64,000 nt of DNA, taken from Gemmobacter caeruleus (GTDB lineage Bacteria; Pseudomonadota; Alphaproteobacteria; Rhodobacterales; Rhodobacteraceae). Below are positions 10,201-19,586 of this stretch, one piece after another. Under the pieces are notes generated by a model that was given only the letters and a program-made list of their open reading frames with translations, did not search any database and was not told the origin of the DNA. The stretch is from contig NZ_VKKX01000022.1 in assembly GCF_008271655.1 (NCBI RefSeq), forward strand, positions 186,001-250,000. The letters are read 5' to 3'. The translations under genes and the position numbers were made by a program. Every line of letters starts with the position of its first letter. Position 1 is the first letter of the stretch.

Positions 10201-10223
10201 ATTGGACCTCATCCGAACCAATA
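10174..10223. promoter_or_regulatory. candidate MocR operator with repeated TATTGG boxes
   Basis: CATATTGG occurs at 10174-10181 and again at 10198-10205, exactly 24 bp apart, and an inverted ACCAATA lies at 10217-10223. The first copy falls inside the regulator's first codons if translation starts at 10200. MocR-type regulators are known to bind spaced direct repeats near their own promoters; the assignment here is inference. Confidence 0.5.
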
Positions 10224-10260
10224 CTGCCTGCTATAGCGGATCGGAGCAAGAGAGGCTGCG

Positions 10261-10971
10261 ATGACCGATTACCCGACCACCCCGTTGAACCGCATCAAAC
10301 GCAACGCCAAGCGCGCCGTTTATGACCGCGCCGCGATCCATGGCATTCTGGATGCCGCGATGATCTGCCATCTGGCCTATGAGATCGACGGCCAGCCCTA
10401 TTGCACGCCCACGATCCACTGGCGGGAAGGCGAGGTGCTCTATTGGCACGGCTCCTCGGCCAGCCGGGCCTTGCGGGCGCAGGGCAAGGGGCTGCGGGTC
10501 TGCCTGACCGTCACGCATCTGGACGGGCTGGTTCTGGCGCGATCGGCCTTCAACCATTCCTGCAACTTCCGCTCGGCCATGGTCTTTGGCACGGCCGAAC
10601 TGGTCAGCGACCCTGCCGAGAAACGGGCCGCACTTCTGGCGATCACCGACCGGCTGCTGCCGGGCCGCAATGCCGAATTGCGCCCGATGACCACGCAGGA
10701 GATCAAGGCGACCTCGGTCATGCGGATGACGATCGAGGCGGTCTCGGCCAAGGTGCGGGCGGCGAATGTGGGGGATGATGACGAGGATGGCGCGCATCCG
10801 GTCTGGGCCGGGGTGATCCCGCTTCGGCTGGTGACCGGGACGCCGGAGCCGTCGCCGGTGCTGCCCGCCGGCATGGCGCTGCCCGCGCATCTGGCGCCCT
10901 TTGCGCCCGGTCGCCCGCTGGATGCGGCGCTGCAAGAGACGCAGGCGGCCTATGAAAACGCGGCGGACTGA
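10261..10971 (+). CDS. pyridoxamine 5'-phosphate oxidase-like, FMN-binding family protein
   Basis: A 236-residue protein of the split-barrel flavin family, closest in layout to nitroimidazole-reductase-like members: YDRAAIHGILDAAMICHLAYEIDGQPYCTPTIHWREGEVLYWHGSSASR near the N-terminus and SAFNHSCNFRSAMVFGTAELV in the barrel. FMN-dependent reduction of an unknown substrate is likely; a true PdxH role is less so because the PdxH C-terminal signature is absent. GAGAGG precedes the ATG. It is read divergently from the MocR regulator, which argues for PLP- or vitamin B6-linked control. Confidence 0.82.
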   Translation: MTDYPTTPLNRIKRNAKRAVYDRAAIHGILDAAMICHLAYEIDGQPYCTPTIHWREGEVLYWHGSSASRALRAQGKGLRVCLTVTHLDGLVLARSAFNHSCNFRSAMVFGTAELVSDPAEKRAALLAITDRLLPGRNAELRPMTTQEIKATSVMRMTIEAVSAKVRAANVGDDDEDGAHPVWAGVIPLRLVTGTPEPSPVLPAGMALPAHLAPFAPGRPLDAALQETQAAYENAAD

Positions 10972-11059
10972 ACGCATTGGCGGATGCGCGCCGCCTCAGG
11001 GCTTGCGCGCACCGCCCCTTCCGCCTAGATAGGCGCGTCAGCACGAAAACGGCGGCCCC

Positions 11060-11488
11060 ATGGAAAACGTCATCCTCACCATCCACCTGATCCTTGCGCT
11101 TCTGCTTATCGGCGTCGTGCTGTTGCAGCGCTCCGAAGGTGGCGGGCTGGGCATGGGCGGCGGTGGCGGCGCCATTTCGGCGCGCGGCGCGGCCAATGCG
11201 CTGACCAAGCTGACCTGGATTTTCGCGATCGGCTTCATCATCACCTCGCTCACGCTGACCATCATTGCCGCGCGCAATGTCGGCGGGTCGGTGACCGAAC
11301 AGCTGGGCGGCACGCTGGCCCCCGCGCCCGTCGCCCCGGCCGCCCCGGACCTGAGCCTGCCGCCGGCCACGACCGACGCACCGCTGGCCCCGCCGCGCCC
11401 GGATGCCGCCCCCGAGGCCACCCCGGCTCCGGCTCCGGCCACGCCTGCGGCCCCCGCCACCCCGGCGGCCCCCGCCCCGGGCAACTGA
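11060..11488 (+). CDS. secG: preprotein translocase subunit SecG
   Basis: Small subunit of the SecYEG channel. The first 80 or so residues show the two transmembrane helices of SecG, flanking the conserved LLQRSEGGGLGMGGGGG and RGAANALTKLTWIFA. The remaining 60 residues are an Ala/Pro tail (PAPAPATPAAPATPAAPA), a low-complexity extension usual in alphaproteobacterial SecG. The gene precedes pyrG, a conserved order in this group. Confidence 0.93.
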   Translation: MENVILTIHLILALLLIGVVLLQRSEGGGLGMGGGGGAISARGAANALTKLTWIFAIGFIITSLTLTIIAARNVGGSVTEQLGGTLAPAPVAPAAPDLSLPPATTDAPLAPPRPDAAPEATPAPAPATPAAPATPAAPAPGN

Positions 11489-11576
11489 CGCACAATCGGT
11501 AGTTTTTCTACCCTGACACCCGACAGCATCTAGCGGCTTGCTGTTGCGCTTGGCCGATTTTGCGGCTAAGCCATGA

Positions 11577-11637
11577 CTCCCGTGATGCTGCGATTCCCGG
11601 GCCGGGAATCGCCTGTTCCAGACGATATTCACGGGAG
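11577..11637 (+). promoter_or_regulatory. nested stem structure in the pyrG leader covering the ribosome binding site
   Basis: An outer 9-bp stem pairs CTCCCGTGA (11577-11585) with TCACGGGAG (11629-11637). Inside it is a perfect 11-bp inverted repeat around one central base (11590-11612, arms beginning GCGATTCCCGG). The right arm of the outer stem contains GGGAG, the ribosome binding site 7 nt before the pyrG ATG at 11645, so folding would hide it. This looks like a translational control element; the ligand or trigger is unknown. Confidence 0.5.
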
Positions 11638-11644
11638 ACCCCAC

Positions 11645-13288
11645 ATGGCACGTTACATCTTCATCACCGGCGGTGTGGTGTCCTCTCTCGGCAAGGGGCT
11701 GGCCTCGGCCGCGCTTGGTGCCCTGTTGCAGGCGCGCGGCTATTCGGTGCGGCTGCGCAAGCTTGACCCCTATCTGAACGTCGATCCCGGCACGATGTCG
11801 CCCTTTGAACATGGCGAGGTTTTCGTGACCGATGACGGCGCGGAGACCGATCTGGATCTGGGCCATTACGAACGTTTCACCGGGGTTTCGGCCCGCAAGA
11901 CCGATTCCATCTCCTCGGGGCGCATCTATTCCAACGTGCTGGAAAAGGAGCGTCGGGGCGATTATCTGGGCAAGACCATTCAGGTCGTCCCCCACGTCAC
12001 CAACGAAATCAAGGACTTCCTGCGCATTGGCGAGGCCGAGACCGATTTCATGCTCTGCGAGATCGGCGGCACGGTGGGCGATATCGAGGGCCTGCCCTTC
12101 TTTGAGGCGATCCGCCAGTTCATCCATGAACGCCCGCGCGGCGAATGCATCCTGATGCACCTGACGCTGCTGCCCTATCTGGCGGCAAGCGGCGAGCTGA
12201 AGACCAAACCCACCCAGCACAGCGTCAAGGAACTGCAATCCATCGGTCTGGCCCCCGATGTGCTGGTCTGCCGCAGCGAACACCCGATCCCGGAGCGGGA
12301 GCGCGAAAAGATCGCGCTGTTCTGCAATGTGCGGAAAGAGGCGGTGATTCCCGCCTATGACCTGCAAACCATCTATGAGGCGCCGCTGGCCTATCACCGC
12401 GCCGGGCTGGATCAGGCGGTGCTGAATGCCTTTGGCATCGAACCGGCGCCGAAGCCGAACCTGGCCCGCTGGGAAGACGTGATGGACCGCATCACCAACC
12501 CCGAGGGCGAGGTGCGCGTGGCGATTGTCGGCAAATATACTCAGCTGGAAGACGCCTATAAATCCATCGCCGAGGCGCTGACCCATGGCGGCATGGCGAA
12601 CCGCGTCAAGGTGCGCGCCGAATGGATCGACAGCGAGATCTTCGAACGCGAAGACCCCGCCCCCTATCTGGAGCGGTTCCAGGCCATTCTGGTGCCCGGC
12701 GGCTTTGGCGAGCGGGGCACCGAGGGCAAGATCAAGGCCGCGAAATATGCGCGCGAAAAGGGCATCCCCTATCTGGGCATCTGTCTGGGCATGCAGATGG
12801 CGGTGATCGAGGCCGCGCGCAATCTGGCCGGCGTCACCGATGCCGGGTCCGAGGAGTTTGACCACGAGGCCGGCGCCAAGCGGTTTACCCCGGTGGTCTA
12901 TCACCTCAAGGAATGGATCCAGGGCAACCATGTCGTCGAACGCAAGGTCGGCGACGACAAGGGCGGCACGATGCGGCTGGGCGCTTATAACGCGACGCTG
13001 GTGCCGGGGTCCAAGGTGGCCGAGGTCTATGGCACCACCCAGATCGAGGAACGCCACCGCCACCGCTATGAGGTGGATACCCGCTTCAAGGCCAAGCTGG
13101 AAAGCTGCGGGCTGATCTTTTCCGGCATGTCGCCCGATGGCCGCCTGCCCGAGATCGTGGAGGTGAAGGACCACCCCTGGTATATCGGCGTGCAGTTCCA
13201 CCCCGAACTGAAATCCAAACCCTTCGCCCCCCATCCGCTGTTCGCCGATTTCGTGAAGGCGGCGGTCGGGGTCAGCCGGCTGGTGTGA
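11645..13288 (+). CDS. pyrG: CTP synthase
   Basis: Makes CTP from UTP with glutamine-derived ammonia. The start at 11645 gives 547 residues beginning [18 protein letters not shown], the canonical N-terminus; an in-frame ATG at 11573 would add 24 non-conserved residues made from the structured leader. The synthetase domain carries the UTP/ATP motifs ([28 protein letters not shown]). The glutaminase domain has Cys380 in GICLGMQMA and the His519/Glu521 pair in QFHPE. Likely regulated through the leader hairpin described separately. Confidence 0.97.
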   Translation: MARYIFITGGVVSSLGKGLASAALGALLQARGYSVRLRKLDPYLNVDPGTMSPFEHGEVFVTDDGAETDLDLGHYERFTGVSARKTDSISSGRIYSNVLEKERRGDYLGKTIQVVPHVTNEIKDFLRIGEAETDFMLCEIGGTVGDIEGLPFFEAIRQFIHERPRGECILMHLTLLPYLAASGELKTKPTQHSVKELQSIGLAPDVLVCRSEHPIPEREREKIALFCNVRKEAVIPAYDLQTIYEAPLAYHRAGLDQAVLNAFGIEPAPKPNLARWEDVMDRITNPEGEVRVAIVGKYTQLEDAYKSIAEALTHGGMANRVKVRAEWIDSEIFEREDPAPYLERFQAILVPGGFGERGTEGKIKAAKYAREKGIPYLGICLGMQMAVIEAARNLAGVTDAGSEEFDHEAGAKRFTPVVYHLKEWIQGNHVVERKVGDDKGGTMRLGAYNATLVPGSKVAEVYGTTQIEERHRHRYEVDTRFKAKLESCGLIFSGMSPDGRLPEIVEVKDHPWYIGVQFHPELKSKPFAPHPLFADFVKAAVGVSRLV

Positions 13289-13295
13289 CAAAGCC

Positions 13296-14375
13296 ATGGC
13301 GCCGGGCAAGATCGCCATCGTGGTCGGCGCCGGCGCCAGCGTGGAACTGGGTTTCCCGGCCGGGCGGGGGCTGCTGGGGAAGATTGCGGGGAAGGTTCAT
13401 GCAACCTCGGTTGATAGCGCGACCCAATATCGGTCATCATCGAAGCGCTTTGCATCGGCAGTCCAGCAACTCGCCGCCAATGAACGCGGGCAGTTCAGCT
13501 TAGGGCAAGAGCGCGCAGTTTTGAAGGATGCCTACTGGCTCGCCTCCAACGCGCCATTGGCCCCGTCCATCGACAATCTGCTGCATACCCATCAGAACAA
13601 CCCGCAAATCGTAAAAATCGGCAAGGCGCTGATCTGCGATTGCCTGTATGATGCCGAATCGGCCTCGCCCCTGATGCCGGATACAAAGAAACGCAGCGAC
13701 TTTTCGTTCCTGCATCGGCAACGGGGCGACCATTCGGCCACGACAAGCTGGCTGTCGCGCATCTTCTGGATGCTGGCCGAGGGCAGCGATTTTGACCAAT
13801 ACCTGCAAAAACTGGCCGATATCAGCTTTATCAGCTTCAACTATGATCGCTGCATCGAACATTTCCTGACCAATGCCGCGATTTCCTATTTCCGGCTGGA
13901 GGGGGAGGACGCAAAGCGCGCGCTGGACGGGATCCAGATCGTGCATCCCTACGGATCGCTGGGCAAGTTGCGGATCGAAGGCGGGGCCGCCGCCGGCTTT
14001 GGCGAATGCGAGGATCTGGCAAATGCGGCCAAGAACATCCGCACCTTTACCGAGGGCATGGGACATGAATCCCGTAGCGAAAAGATCAAATCCGCCCTCG
14101 GCAGCGCCGAACGCATCCTGTTTCTGGGCTTCGGCTTCATCCCCCTGAACATGGACCTGCTGTTCAGCACATTGCCGCCAAGGCAGGTGCCAATGATCGC
14201 TGGCACCAGCAAGGGCCTGTCGCCCGCCTCGGTCGAGATCGTCACCGATATGCTGCTCGGCTATCCCGCCTTCGCCGCCGAACGCATCATGTCTACCGCC
14301 CGCAAGCGCATCGCGTTGCAGGATATGACCTGTTGCGCCTTTCTGGATCACAACAGCTTTGCGCTGCGGCGCTGA
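13296..14375 (+). CDS. SIR2-like domain protein (possible NAD-consuming defence gene)
   Basis: A 359-residue single-domain protein of the SIR2-like (SIR2_2) type. It starts with a Rossmann VVGAGASVELGFP (residues 9-21), has SFNYDR at 180-185 with a candidate active-site Asn182, VHPYGSLG with His217 at the position of the sirtuin catalytic His, and LFLGFGFIPLN at 275-285. The zinc-binding Cys of true deacetylases are absent. In other bacteria this fold degrades NAD in anti-phage systems, usually with a partner; no partner gene is beside it here. It begins 7 nt after pyrG without a clear ribosome binding site and uses AT-richer codons (TTA, AAA, GTA) than its neighbours, which suggests acquisition. 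Function is inferred only. Confidence 0.7.
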   Translation: MAPGKIAIVVGAGASVELGFPAGRGLLGKIAGKVHATSVDSATQYRSSSKRFASAVQQLAANERGQFSLGQERAVLKDAYWLASNAPLAPSIDNLLHTHQNNPQIVKIGKALICDCLYDAESASPLMPDTKKRSDFSFLHRQRGDHSATTSWLSRIFWMLAEGSDFDQYLQKLADISFISFNYDRCIEHFLTNAAISYFRLEGEDAKRALDGIQIVHPYGSLGKLRIEGGAAAGFGECEDLANAAKNIRTFTEGMGHESRSEKIKSALGSAERILFLGFGFIPLNMDLLFSTLPPRQVPMIAGTSKGLSPASVEIVTDMLLGYPAFAAERIMSTARKRIALQDMTCCAFLDHNSFALRR

Positions 14376-14443
14376 GCGCCCGCTTGATTGACAGCGGCGC
14401 GCGGCTGGGCGATAGGCGGGCATTCCCCTGACCGGAGGCCCCG

Positions 14444-15409
14444 ATGCGCGTCCTGCCCGAAGCCCGAATCCCGGAACTGCCGAACCCCTATTTCGGCAAG
14501 GTGCGCGATTGCTATGACCTGCCACCCACGGCAGAGGTGCCCGAGGGGCGGCGCATCCTGATTTCCTCGGACCGGATTTCGGCCTTTGACCGCATTCTGG
14601 CGGCGATCCCCTACAAGGGGCAGGTGCTGACCCAGGTCGCGCGCTGGTGGTTCGACCGCACCGGAGATATCTGCGGCAATCACGTTCTGGCCTATCCCGA
14701 CCCCAATGTGGTGATCGGCAAGCGGCTGACCATCCTGCCGGTGGAGATCGTGGTGCGCGGCTATCTGGCGGGCACCACCGGCACCTCGGTGCTGACGCTG
14801 TATAAAAAGGGCCAGCGGCAGATGTATGGCCATACGCTCCCCGACGGGTTGCGCGACAATGAGGCGCTGCCGCAGGCGATCATCACGCCGACCTCCAAGG
14901 CCTTTGACGGCGGCCATGACGAGCCGCTGACCGCGGCCGAGATCGTGGAACAGGGGCTGCTGAGCGCCGCGCAATGGGACGAGGTTTCGGCCAAGGCGCT
15001 GGCGCTGTTCGCGCGCGGGCAAAAGATGGCCGCCGAACGCGGGCTGATTCTGGTCGATACGAAATACGAATTCGGCGTCGATCTGGACGGCAATATCCTG
15101 ATCGCGGACGAGATCCATACGCCCGACAGCAGCCGCTACTGGTTGGCCGATGGCTATGACGCCGCCCTGCGCGATGGCACGCGCCCGCCCAGCTTTGACA
15201 AGGATGTGATCCGCGCCTGGGTGGCGGCGCGCTGCGACCCCTACAAAGATGCGATCCCCGAGATTCCGCGGGAAATGATCGAACAGACCAGCCGCGTCTA
15301 TGTGCAGGCTTTCGAGGCGATCACCGGCGAGGCCTTCCACCCGGATCTGACCGGCGCCACGGTGCTGGACCGGGTGCGCGCCAACCTCGCGCCCTATTTC
15401 GGGGCGTGA
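14444..15409 (+). CDS. purC: SAICAR synthetase (long form)
   Basis: Phosphoribosylaminoimidazole-succinocarboxamide synthase, step eight of IMP synthesis. At 321 residues it is of the longer, yeast-like type rather than the roughly 240-residue form. Family motifs are clear: [70 protein letters not shown] and [16 protein letters not shown] precedes the ATG. Many alphaproteobacteria carry both forms, so a second purC may exist elsewhere. Confidence 0.95.
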   Translation: MRVLPEARIPELPNPYFGKVRDCYDLPPTAEVPEGRRILISSDRISAFDRILAAIPYKGQVLTQVARWWFDRTGDICGNHVLAYPDPNVVIGKRLTILPVEIVVRGYLAGTTGTSVLTLYKKGQRQMYGHTLPDGLRDNEALPQAIITPTSKAFDGGHDEPLTAAEIVEQGLLSAAQWDEVSAKALALFARGQKMAAERGLILVDTKYEFGVDLDGNILIADEIHTPDSSRYWLADGYDAALRDGTRPPSFDKDVIRAWVAARCDPYKDAIPEIPREMIEQTSRVYVQAFEAITGEAFHPDLTGATVLDRVRANLAPYFGA

Positions 15410-15417
15410 GCGGCGCA

Positions 15418-15440
15418 GGGGGAGGCTGCCTGCCTCCCCC
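15418..15440 (+). terminator. GC-rich hairpin after purC
   Basis: A perfect 9-bp stem (GGGGGAGGC at 15418-15426 with GCCTCCCCC at 15432-15440) with a five-base loop, 9 nt after the purC stop. No T-run follows. It is followed by GGGAGTATTT and AGCAGATG, so it resembles a diverged member of the 58-bp intergenic element described elsewhere in this list. Confidence 0.5.
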
Positions 15441-15549
15441 TCGCCCGTTCCGGGCGCCCCCTCCGGGAGTATTTCGCAAGGAGCAGATGCGCATGTTTGC
15501 GCTAACATCGTCTTTTCGGCTATAAGCGCCGAAACATCGGGAGGCTGCG

Positions 15550-16473
15550 ATGATTCTGAGCTGTGGCGAGGCGCTGATCGACATGTTGCCGCGAGAAAGC
15601 ACGGAGGGCGAGGCCTGTTTCGCGCCCTATGCGGGGGGGGCGGTGTTCAATACCGCCATCGCGCTTGGCCGGCTGGGCGCGCCCTCGGCGTTCTTTTCCG
15701 GGGTCTCGACCGATATGCTGGGCGAGATTCTGGCCGATACGCTGACCGCCTCGCGGGTCGATACGCGGTTTCTGGCGCGGTCTGGCCGGCCGACCACGGT
15801 GGCCTTTGTCAAGCTGGTGAACGGTCAGGCGACCTATGCCTTTTACGATGAGGGCACGGCGGGGCGCGAATTGACGGTGGCGCAACTGCCCGACCTGCCG
15901 GCCGAGGTGGAGGCGCTGTTTCTGGGCGGAATCAGCCTGGTGAACGACCCGGCCGCCAGCACCTATGAGGCGCTTCAGGCGCGCGAAGCCGCGACGCGGG
16001 TCACCATGATCGACCCCAATATCCGCCCCGGTTTCATCGCCGGGAAAGAGGACACCTATCGCGCGCGGATCGAGCGGATGATTGCGCGCGCCGATATCGT
16101 GAAACTTTCGGACGAGGATCTGCATTGGCTGATGGGCGCGGGCGATCTGACGGCGCTGGCGCGCAGCATCGTTGCCAAGGGGCCGCAGGTGGTGTTCATC
16201 ACCGAAGGCGCCGCCGGCGCGCGCGCAGTCACCGCGACGCAGGATCGTTTCGTGGCCGCGACCCCGGTCACCGTGGCCGATACGGTGGGCGCGGGCGATA
16301 CGTTCAACGCGGGCGTGCTGGCCGCGTTGCATGACGCGGGGGTACTGAGCAAGGCGGGGGTCGCTGCGCTGTCCGATGCGGTGCTGGATGCGGCGCTGAG
16401 CCTGGGCACCCGGGCGGCGGCCGTCACGGTCAGCCGGCCCGGCGCCAACCCGCCCTGGCGGCACGAACTGTGA
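15550..16473 (+). CDS. PfkB-family carbohydrate kinase (fructokinase-like)
   Basis: A 307-residue ribokinase-fold sugar kinase. The N-terminal [14 protein letters not shown] and [17 protein letters not shown] are typical of fructokinases, and the C-terminal PfkB signature [17 protein letters not shown] carries the catalytic Asp. The substrate is probably fructose, but no sugar transporter or isomerase lies nearby to confirm it. GGGAGG sits before the start. Its stop overlaps the GTG start of dtd, so the two are translationally coupled. Confidence 0.85.
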   Translation: MILSCGEALIDMLPRESTEGEACFAPYAGGAVFNTAIALGRLGAPSAFFSGVSTDMLGEILADTLTASRVDTRFLARSGRPTTVAFVKLVNGQATYAFYDEGTAGRELTVAQLPDLPAEVEALFLGGISLVNDPAASTYEALQAREAATRVTMIDPNIRPGFIAGKEDTYRARIERMIARADIVKLSDEDLHWLMGAGDLTALARSIVAKGPQVVFITEGAAGARAVTATQDRFVAATPVTVADTVGAGDTFNAGVLAALHDAGVLSKAGVAALSDAVLDAALSLGTRAAAVTVSRPGANPPWRHEL

Positions 16474-16910
16474 GGGCGGTTGTCCAGCGGGTGAGCCGCG
16501 CCAGCGTCACCGTCGAGGGCACGGTCACAGGCGCCATCGGCGAGGGGCTGATGATCCTGGTCTGCGCCATGCAGGGCGATGCCGAGGCGCAGGCCGACCA
16601 ACTGGCCGCCAAGATCGCCAAACTGCGCATCTTCAAGGACGAGGCGGGCAAGATGAACCGCTCGGTCAAGGATATCGGCGGGGCCTGTCTGGTGGTCAGC
16701 CAGTTCACGCTGGCGGCCGATCTGCGCGGCAACCGGCCCGGCTTTTCCACCGCCGCCAGCCCGGAGGAGGGCCGGCGGCTTTATGACTATTTCACCGACC
16801 GGCTGGCGGCCGAGGGGCTGGTGACGGCCAAGGGCATCTTTGGCGCCGATATGGATGTCGAATTGCTCAATCAGGGGCCGGTGACGATCTGGATGGATAC
16901 CGCGACCTGA
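16470..16910 (+). CDS. dtd: D-aminoacyl-tRNA deacylase
   Basis: Removes D-amino acids, and glycine from mischarged tRNA-Ala, from tRNA. At 146 residues it matches family length. [17 protein letters not shown] at the N-terminus, the catalytic SQFTLAAD loop, and the GPVTIWMDT ending with its conserved Gly-cisPro pair are all present. The start is GTG at 16470, overlapping the TGA of the upstream kinase as GTGA; the second residue onward matches homologues exactly, which supports this start. Confidence 0.94.
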   Translation: MRAVVQRVSRASVTVEGTVTGAIGEGLMILVCAMQGDAEAQADQLAAKIAKLRIFKDEAGKMNRSVKDIGGACLVVSQFTLAADLRGNRPGFSTAASPEEGRRLYDYFTDRLAAEGLVTAKGIFGADMDVELLNQGPVTIWMDTAT

Positions 16911-16916
16911 CCGCCG

Positions 16917-17441
16917 TCAGTTGAACGGATTGCCGTCGCTTTCCTGTCCCAGCACCTTGACGCATTCGATCAGCGCATTGATCGAGGCCGAGGAACCGGC
17001 CAGCGAATAGGTCTGCACATGGTTGCCGCTGTCATTGGCCAGATGCAGGCTCCGCCCTTCCACCACCTCCATCAGGAAGCGGGTGGAGGCATCGTCGCCG
17101 GGCAGGTTGAACAGGACCGAATTCTGGTAAAGCTCGGCATTGGTCAGCGACCAGGGCGACCGCCGGTCGATCTGCACGCTGAGGTCGGCGGAGCCGCCAT
17201 CGGTGAAGGTCCAGCCCGCGGAATAGAACTGGAGCTTTACCGGATTCCACGGATCGGCCCAGATGGAGAAGGTGTCGCGCCCGTCGGTGACCTGCGCGAC
17301 ACAGGCGATGGAACCGTCGTCAAAGCCCACGACCTCCACCATCCAGTTCTTGTGGGTCAAAAGCCGCTCCGAGACCGGCTCTGCCACCAGCGGGGCGGCG
17401 CAAAGCACCGCGACAATGCCGCCCAACATGAAACGCCGCAT
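16917..17441 (-). CDS. secreted protein of unknown function
   Basis: A 174-residue protein with a signal peptide (MRRFMLGGIVAVLCAAPLVAEP, cleavage likely after Ala near residue 20). The mature part has alternating beta-like stretches such as WMVEVVGFDDGSIACVAQV and TFSIWADPWNPVKLQFYSAG with two cysteines far apart that could form a disulfide. It loosely resembles invasion-associated locus B proteins in size and layout, but I cannot assign it to that family. GGGGGA lies upstream. It ends 6 nt from the convergent dtd gene and appears to be a single-gene unit. Confidence 0.7.
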   Translation of the reverse strand: MRRFMLGGIVAVLCAAPLVAEPVSERLLTHKNWMVEVVGFDDGSIACVAQVTDGRDTFSIWADPWNPVKLQFYSAGWTFTDGGSADLSVQIDRRSPWSLTNAELYQNSVLFNLPGDDASTRFLMEVVEGRSLHLANDSGNHVQTYSLAGSSASINALIECVKVLGQESDGNPFN

Positions 17442-17503
17442 GAAAATCCCCCGTCAGAATACGGGCTGACTGTTCCCGAGCGGCGCGAGTCGCACAAGGG
17501 GGA

Positions 17504-19390
17504 TCAGGGTTGCCAATCCCAGGCGAAGGTGAAATTCCCCAACACTTCGGCCACCTTGGCCTCGTCCCCCCGGGGGGCGAGCCGCGCGACCAGTCCGCGT
17601 TTCTTGTCCTCGGCCACCTCGACGACGCGCGCGGCGCAGCCGGCCTCGGCCAGGGCCGCGTCATAGATGCGGGTGATCGCCATGCGGCGCAGATCGGGTT
17701 TGAACACCTTGCCCACGGCGGTCTTGGGCAGTTCGTCCAGCACCTCCACATGTTTGGGCACGGCGGCGCGTTCGGGGATATGGGTTCTGGCATAGTCCAG
17801 CAGCTCGGCCGAGGTGACGCTGGCCCCCTTGACCAGTTCGACATAGGCGCAGGGCAATTCGCCCGCATGGGCATCGGGCTGGCCGATGGCACCGACAAAG
17901 GCCACCGCCTCATGGCCCATCAGCGCCTCCTCGATCACCGCGGGGTCGATATTGTGGCCGCCGCGGATGATCAGATCCTTGGCCCGCCCGGTGATGAACA
18001 GATAGCCCTCGGCGTCGATCCGGCCCAGATCGCCGGTGCGCAGAAAGCGCCCCTCGGCAAAGAGCGTGCGGTTCTTGTCGGCCTCGGTATAGGTCGATCC
18101 CTCGAACACGCCGGGATTGGCCACGCAGATCTCGCCCACCTCATCGGCGGCGCATTCGATGAAACCGCCCTGCCCGTCGGTGCGCAGGATGCGCACATGG
18201 GTATAGGGGAAGGGAATGCCGACCGAGCCGATCTTCTTGGCCCCCGAAGGCGGGTTGCAGGAGACAAGGCAGGTGCATTCGGTCAGGCCGTAGCCCTCGA
18301 TGATCTGCACCCCGGTCGCCTTTTCAAAGCGGTTGAACAGCTCGATCGGCAAGGGGGCCGAGCCGGAAAAGGCGCCGCGCAGGCTGCTGACATCGGCATC
18401 GACCGGGCGCTGCATCAGCGCGGCCAGTGCCGTGGGCACGGTGATCATGTAGGTCACCTTCCAGCGGTCGATCAGCTTCCAGAAATTGTCGAAGACGCCC
18501 TCGCCGCGATAGCCGGCCGGGGTCGGGAAGACGACATGCGACCCGGCCGAAATCATCGACATCAGGATCGGATAGACCGCAAAGACATGGAACAGCGGCA
18601 AGGGGCAGATCACGGTATCGGTTTCCGAAAACAGCAGGCGGTTGCCCAGCCAGCCGTTATAGACCATGCCAGACACCTTGTGCTGCGCCAGTTTCGGCAT
18701 GCCCGTGGTGCCGCCGGTGTGGAAATAGGCGGCAACGCGATCCTCGGTCGTATCGGCAAAGGTCAGCCGGTCGGCCGGATGCTTGCGCATCTCGGCGCGA
18801 AAGCTTTTGACATTGGCGTGATGGAGCACCGCGTTCTTGGGGCGCAGGAAATGCGCGATCCATTTCTTTGGCGGGCGCAGATAGCGCAGCAGATCGACCT
18901 CCAGCACGGTTTTGACCGAGGGCGCGTGTTTCACCGCCTCGGCGACCTTGGCGGCCAGATCGGTCTTCGGGAAGGCGCGCAGGGTGACGACCACCTTGGC
19001 GCCGCTTTCGCGCAACAGGGCGCTGATCTGCTCGGGCTCCAGCAGCGGGTTGATCGGGTTGGCGATGCCCGCCACCATGCCGCCCAGCAAGACCTGCACG
19101 GTTTCGGAACAGTTGGGCAGCACATAGGCCACCACGTCGCGTTCCCCCACGCCCAGGCTGCGGAACAGGTTGGCGGCCTGGGTGACCTTGCCGTGCAGCT
19201 CTGCCCAGGTCTGCGTCTCGGCCGGATCCTGAGGCCCCGAGGTCAGTTGATAGGACACCGCCGGGCGCTGGCCGTGCTGCGCGGCGGCGCGGGCGAGAAA
19301 GGCGTGAATGCTGCGCGGCAGGCCGCGTGACGGCCAGTCGCATTCGGCTTCGATGGCCTTGATATCGGCCAGTGTCGCGAAACTTCCCAT
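17504..19390 (-). CDS. acyl-CoA synthetase (AMP-forming)
   Basis: Adenylate-forming enzyme of 628 residues that activates a carboxylic acid, probably a fatty or aryl acid, to its CoA thioester. The ATP-binding P-loop YFHTGGTTGMPKLAQH, the A4/A5 region IIEGYGLTE, the hinge YLFITGRAKDLIIRGGHNIDP and a late lysine in TAVGKVFKPDLR are all present. The start at 19390 has GGAGG upstream and begins MGSFATLADIKAIEAECDW. The unusually short spacing between core and C-terminal domain is normal for medium-chain members. Substrate not deducible; no beta-oxidation genes are adjacent. Confidence 0.88.
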   Translation of the reverse strand: MGSFATLADIKAIEAECDWPSRGLPRSIHAFLARAAAQHGQRPAVSYQLTSGPQDPAETQTWAELHGKVTQAANLFRSLGVGERDVVAYVLPNCSETVQVLLGGMVAGIANPINPLLEPEQISALLRESGAKVVVTLRAFPKTDLAAKVAEAVKHAPSVKTVLEVDLLRYLRPPKKWIAHFLRPKNAVLHHANVKSFRAEMRKHPADRLTFADTTEDRVAAYFHTGGTTGMPKLAQHKVSGMVYNGWLGNRLLFSETDTVICPLPLFHVFAVYPILMSMISAGSHVVFPTPAGYRGEGVFDNFWKLIDRWKVTYMITVPTALAALMQRPVDADVSSLRGAFSGSAPLPIELFNRFEKATGVQIIEGYGLTECTCLVSCNPPSGAKKIGSVGIPFPYTHVRILRTDGQGGFIECAADEVGEICVANPGVFEGSTYTEADKNRTLFAEGRFLRTGDLGRIDAEGYLFITGRAKDLIIRGGHNIDPAVIEEALMGHEAVAFVGAIGQPDAHAGELPCAYVELVKGASVTSAELLDYARTHIPERAAVPKHVEVLDELPKTAVGKVFKPDLRRMAITRIYDAALAEAGCAARVVEVAEDKKRGLVARLAPRGDEAKVAEVLGNFTFAWDWQP

Positions 19391-19546
19391 GATGTCCTCC
19401 CTGCTCCCGGTTCGTCCGGGATGCCTCCTGCCGCCCAAGATGCGCAATGCCCCGCCCTGCCGCAAGCGAGTGGCCGGGCTTTGCCGCGACGTTCCCGCAG
19501 CCGGAACGCTGCGTCAATCCCGGCAATCAGGGGGCGCCAAAGACGA

Positions 19547-19567
19547 CGGGGGGCACCTGGCCCCCCG
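19547..19567 (-). terminator. hairpin downstream of the BON-LysM gene
   Basis: A perfect 8-bp stem (CGGGGGGC at 19547-19554 with GCCCCCCG at 19560-19567) and a five-base loop, 19 nt past the stop of the LysM gene on the minus strand. The following minus-strand bases TCGTCTTTGG make only a weak T-run. Confidence 0.5.
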
Positions 19568-19586
19568 CCCCGGCCCGCAAGGACGA

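Noticed and set aside
11498-11512. GGTAG-TTTTT-CTACC hairpin after secG as a terminator
   Set aside because: Only 5 bp with a T-only loop and no T-run after it; too weak to claim.
13296-14375. Calling the SIR2-like gene a deacetylase
   Set aside because: The zinc-binding cysteines of true sirtuins are missing, unlike cobB at 28995.
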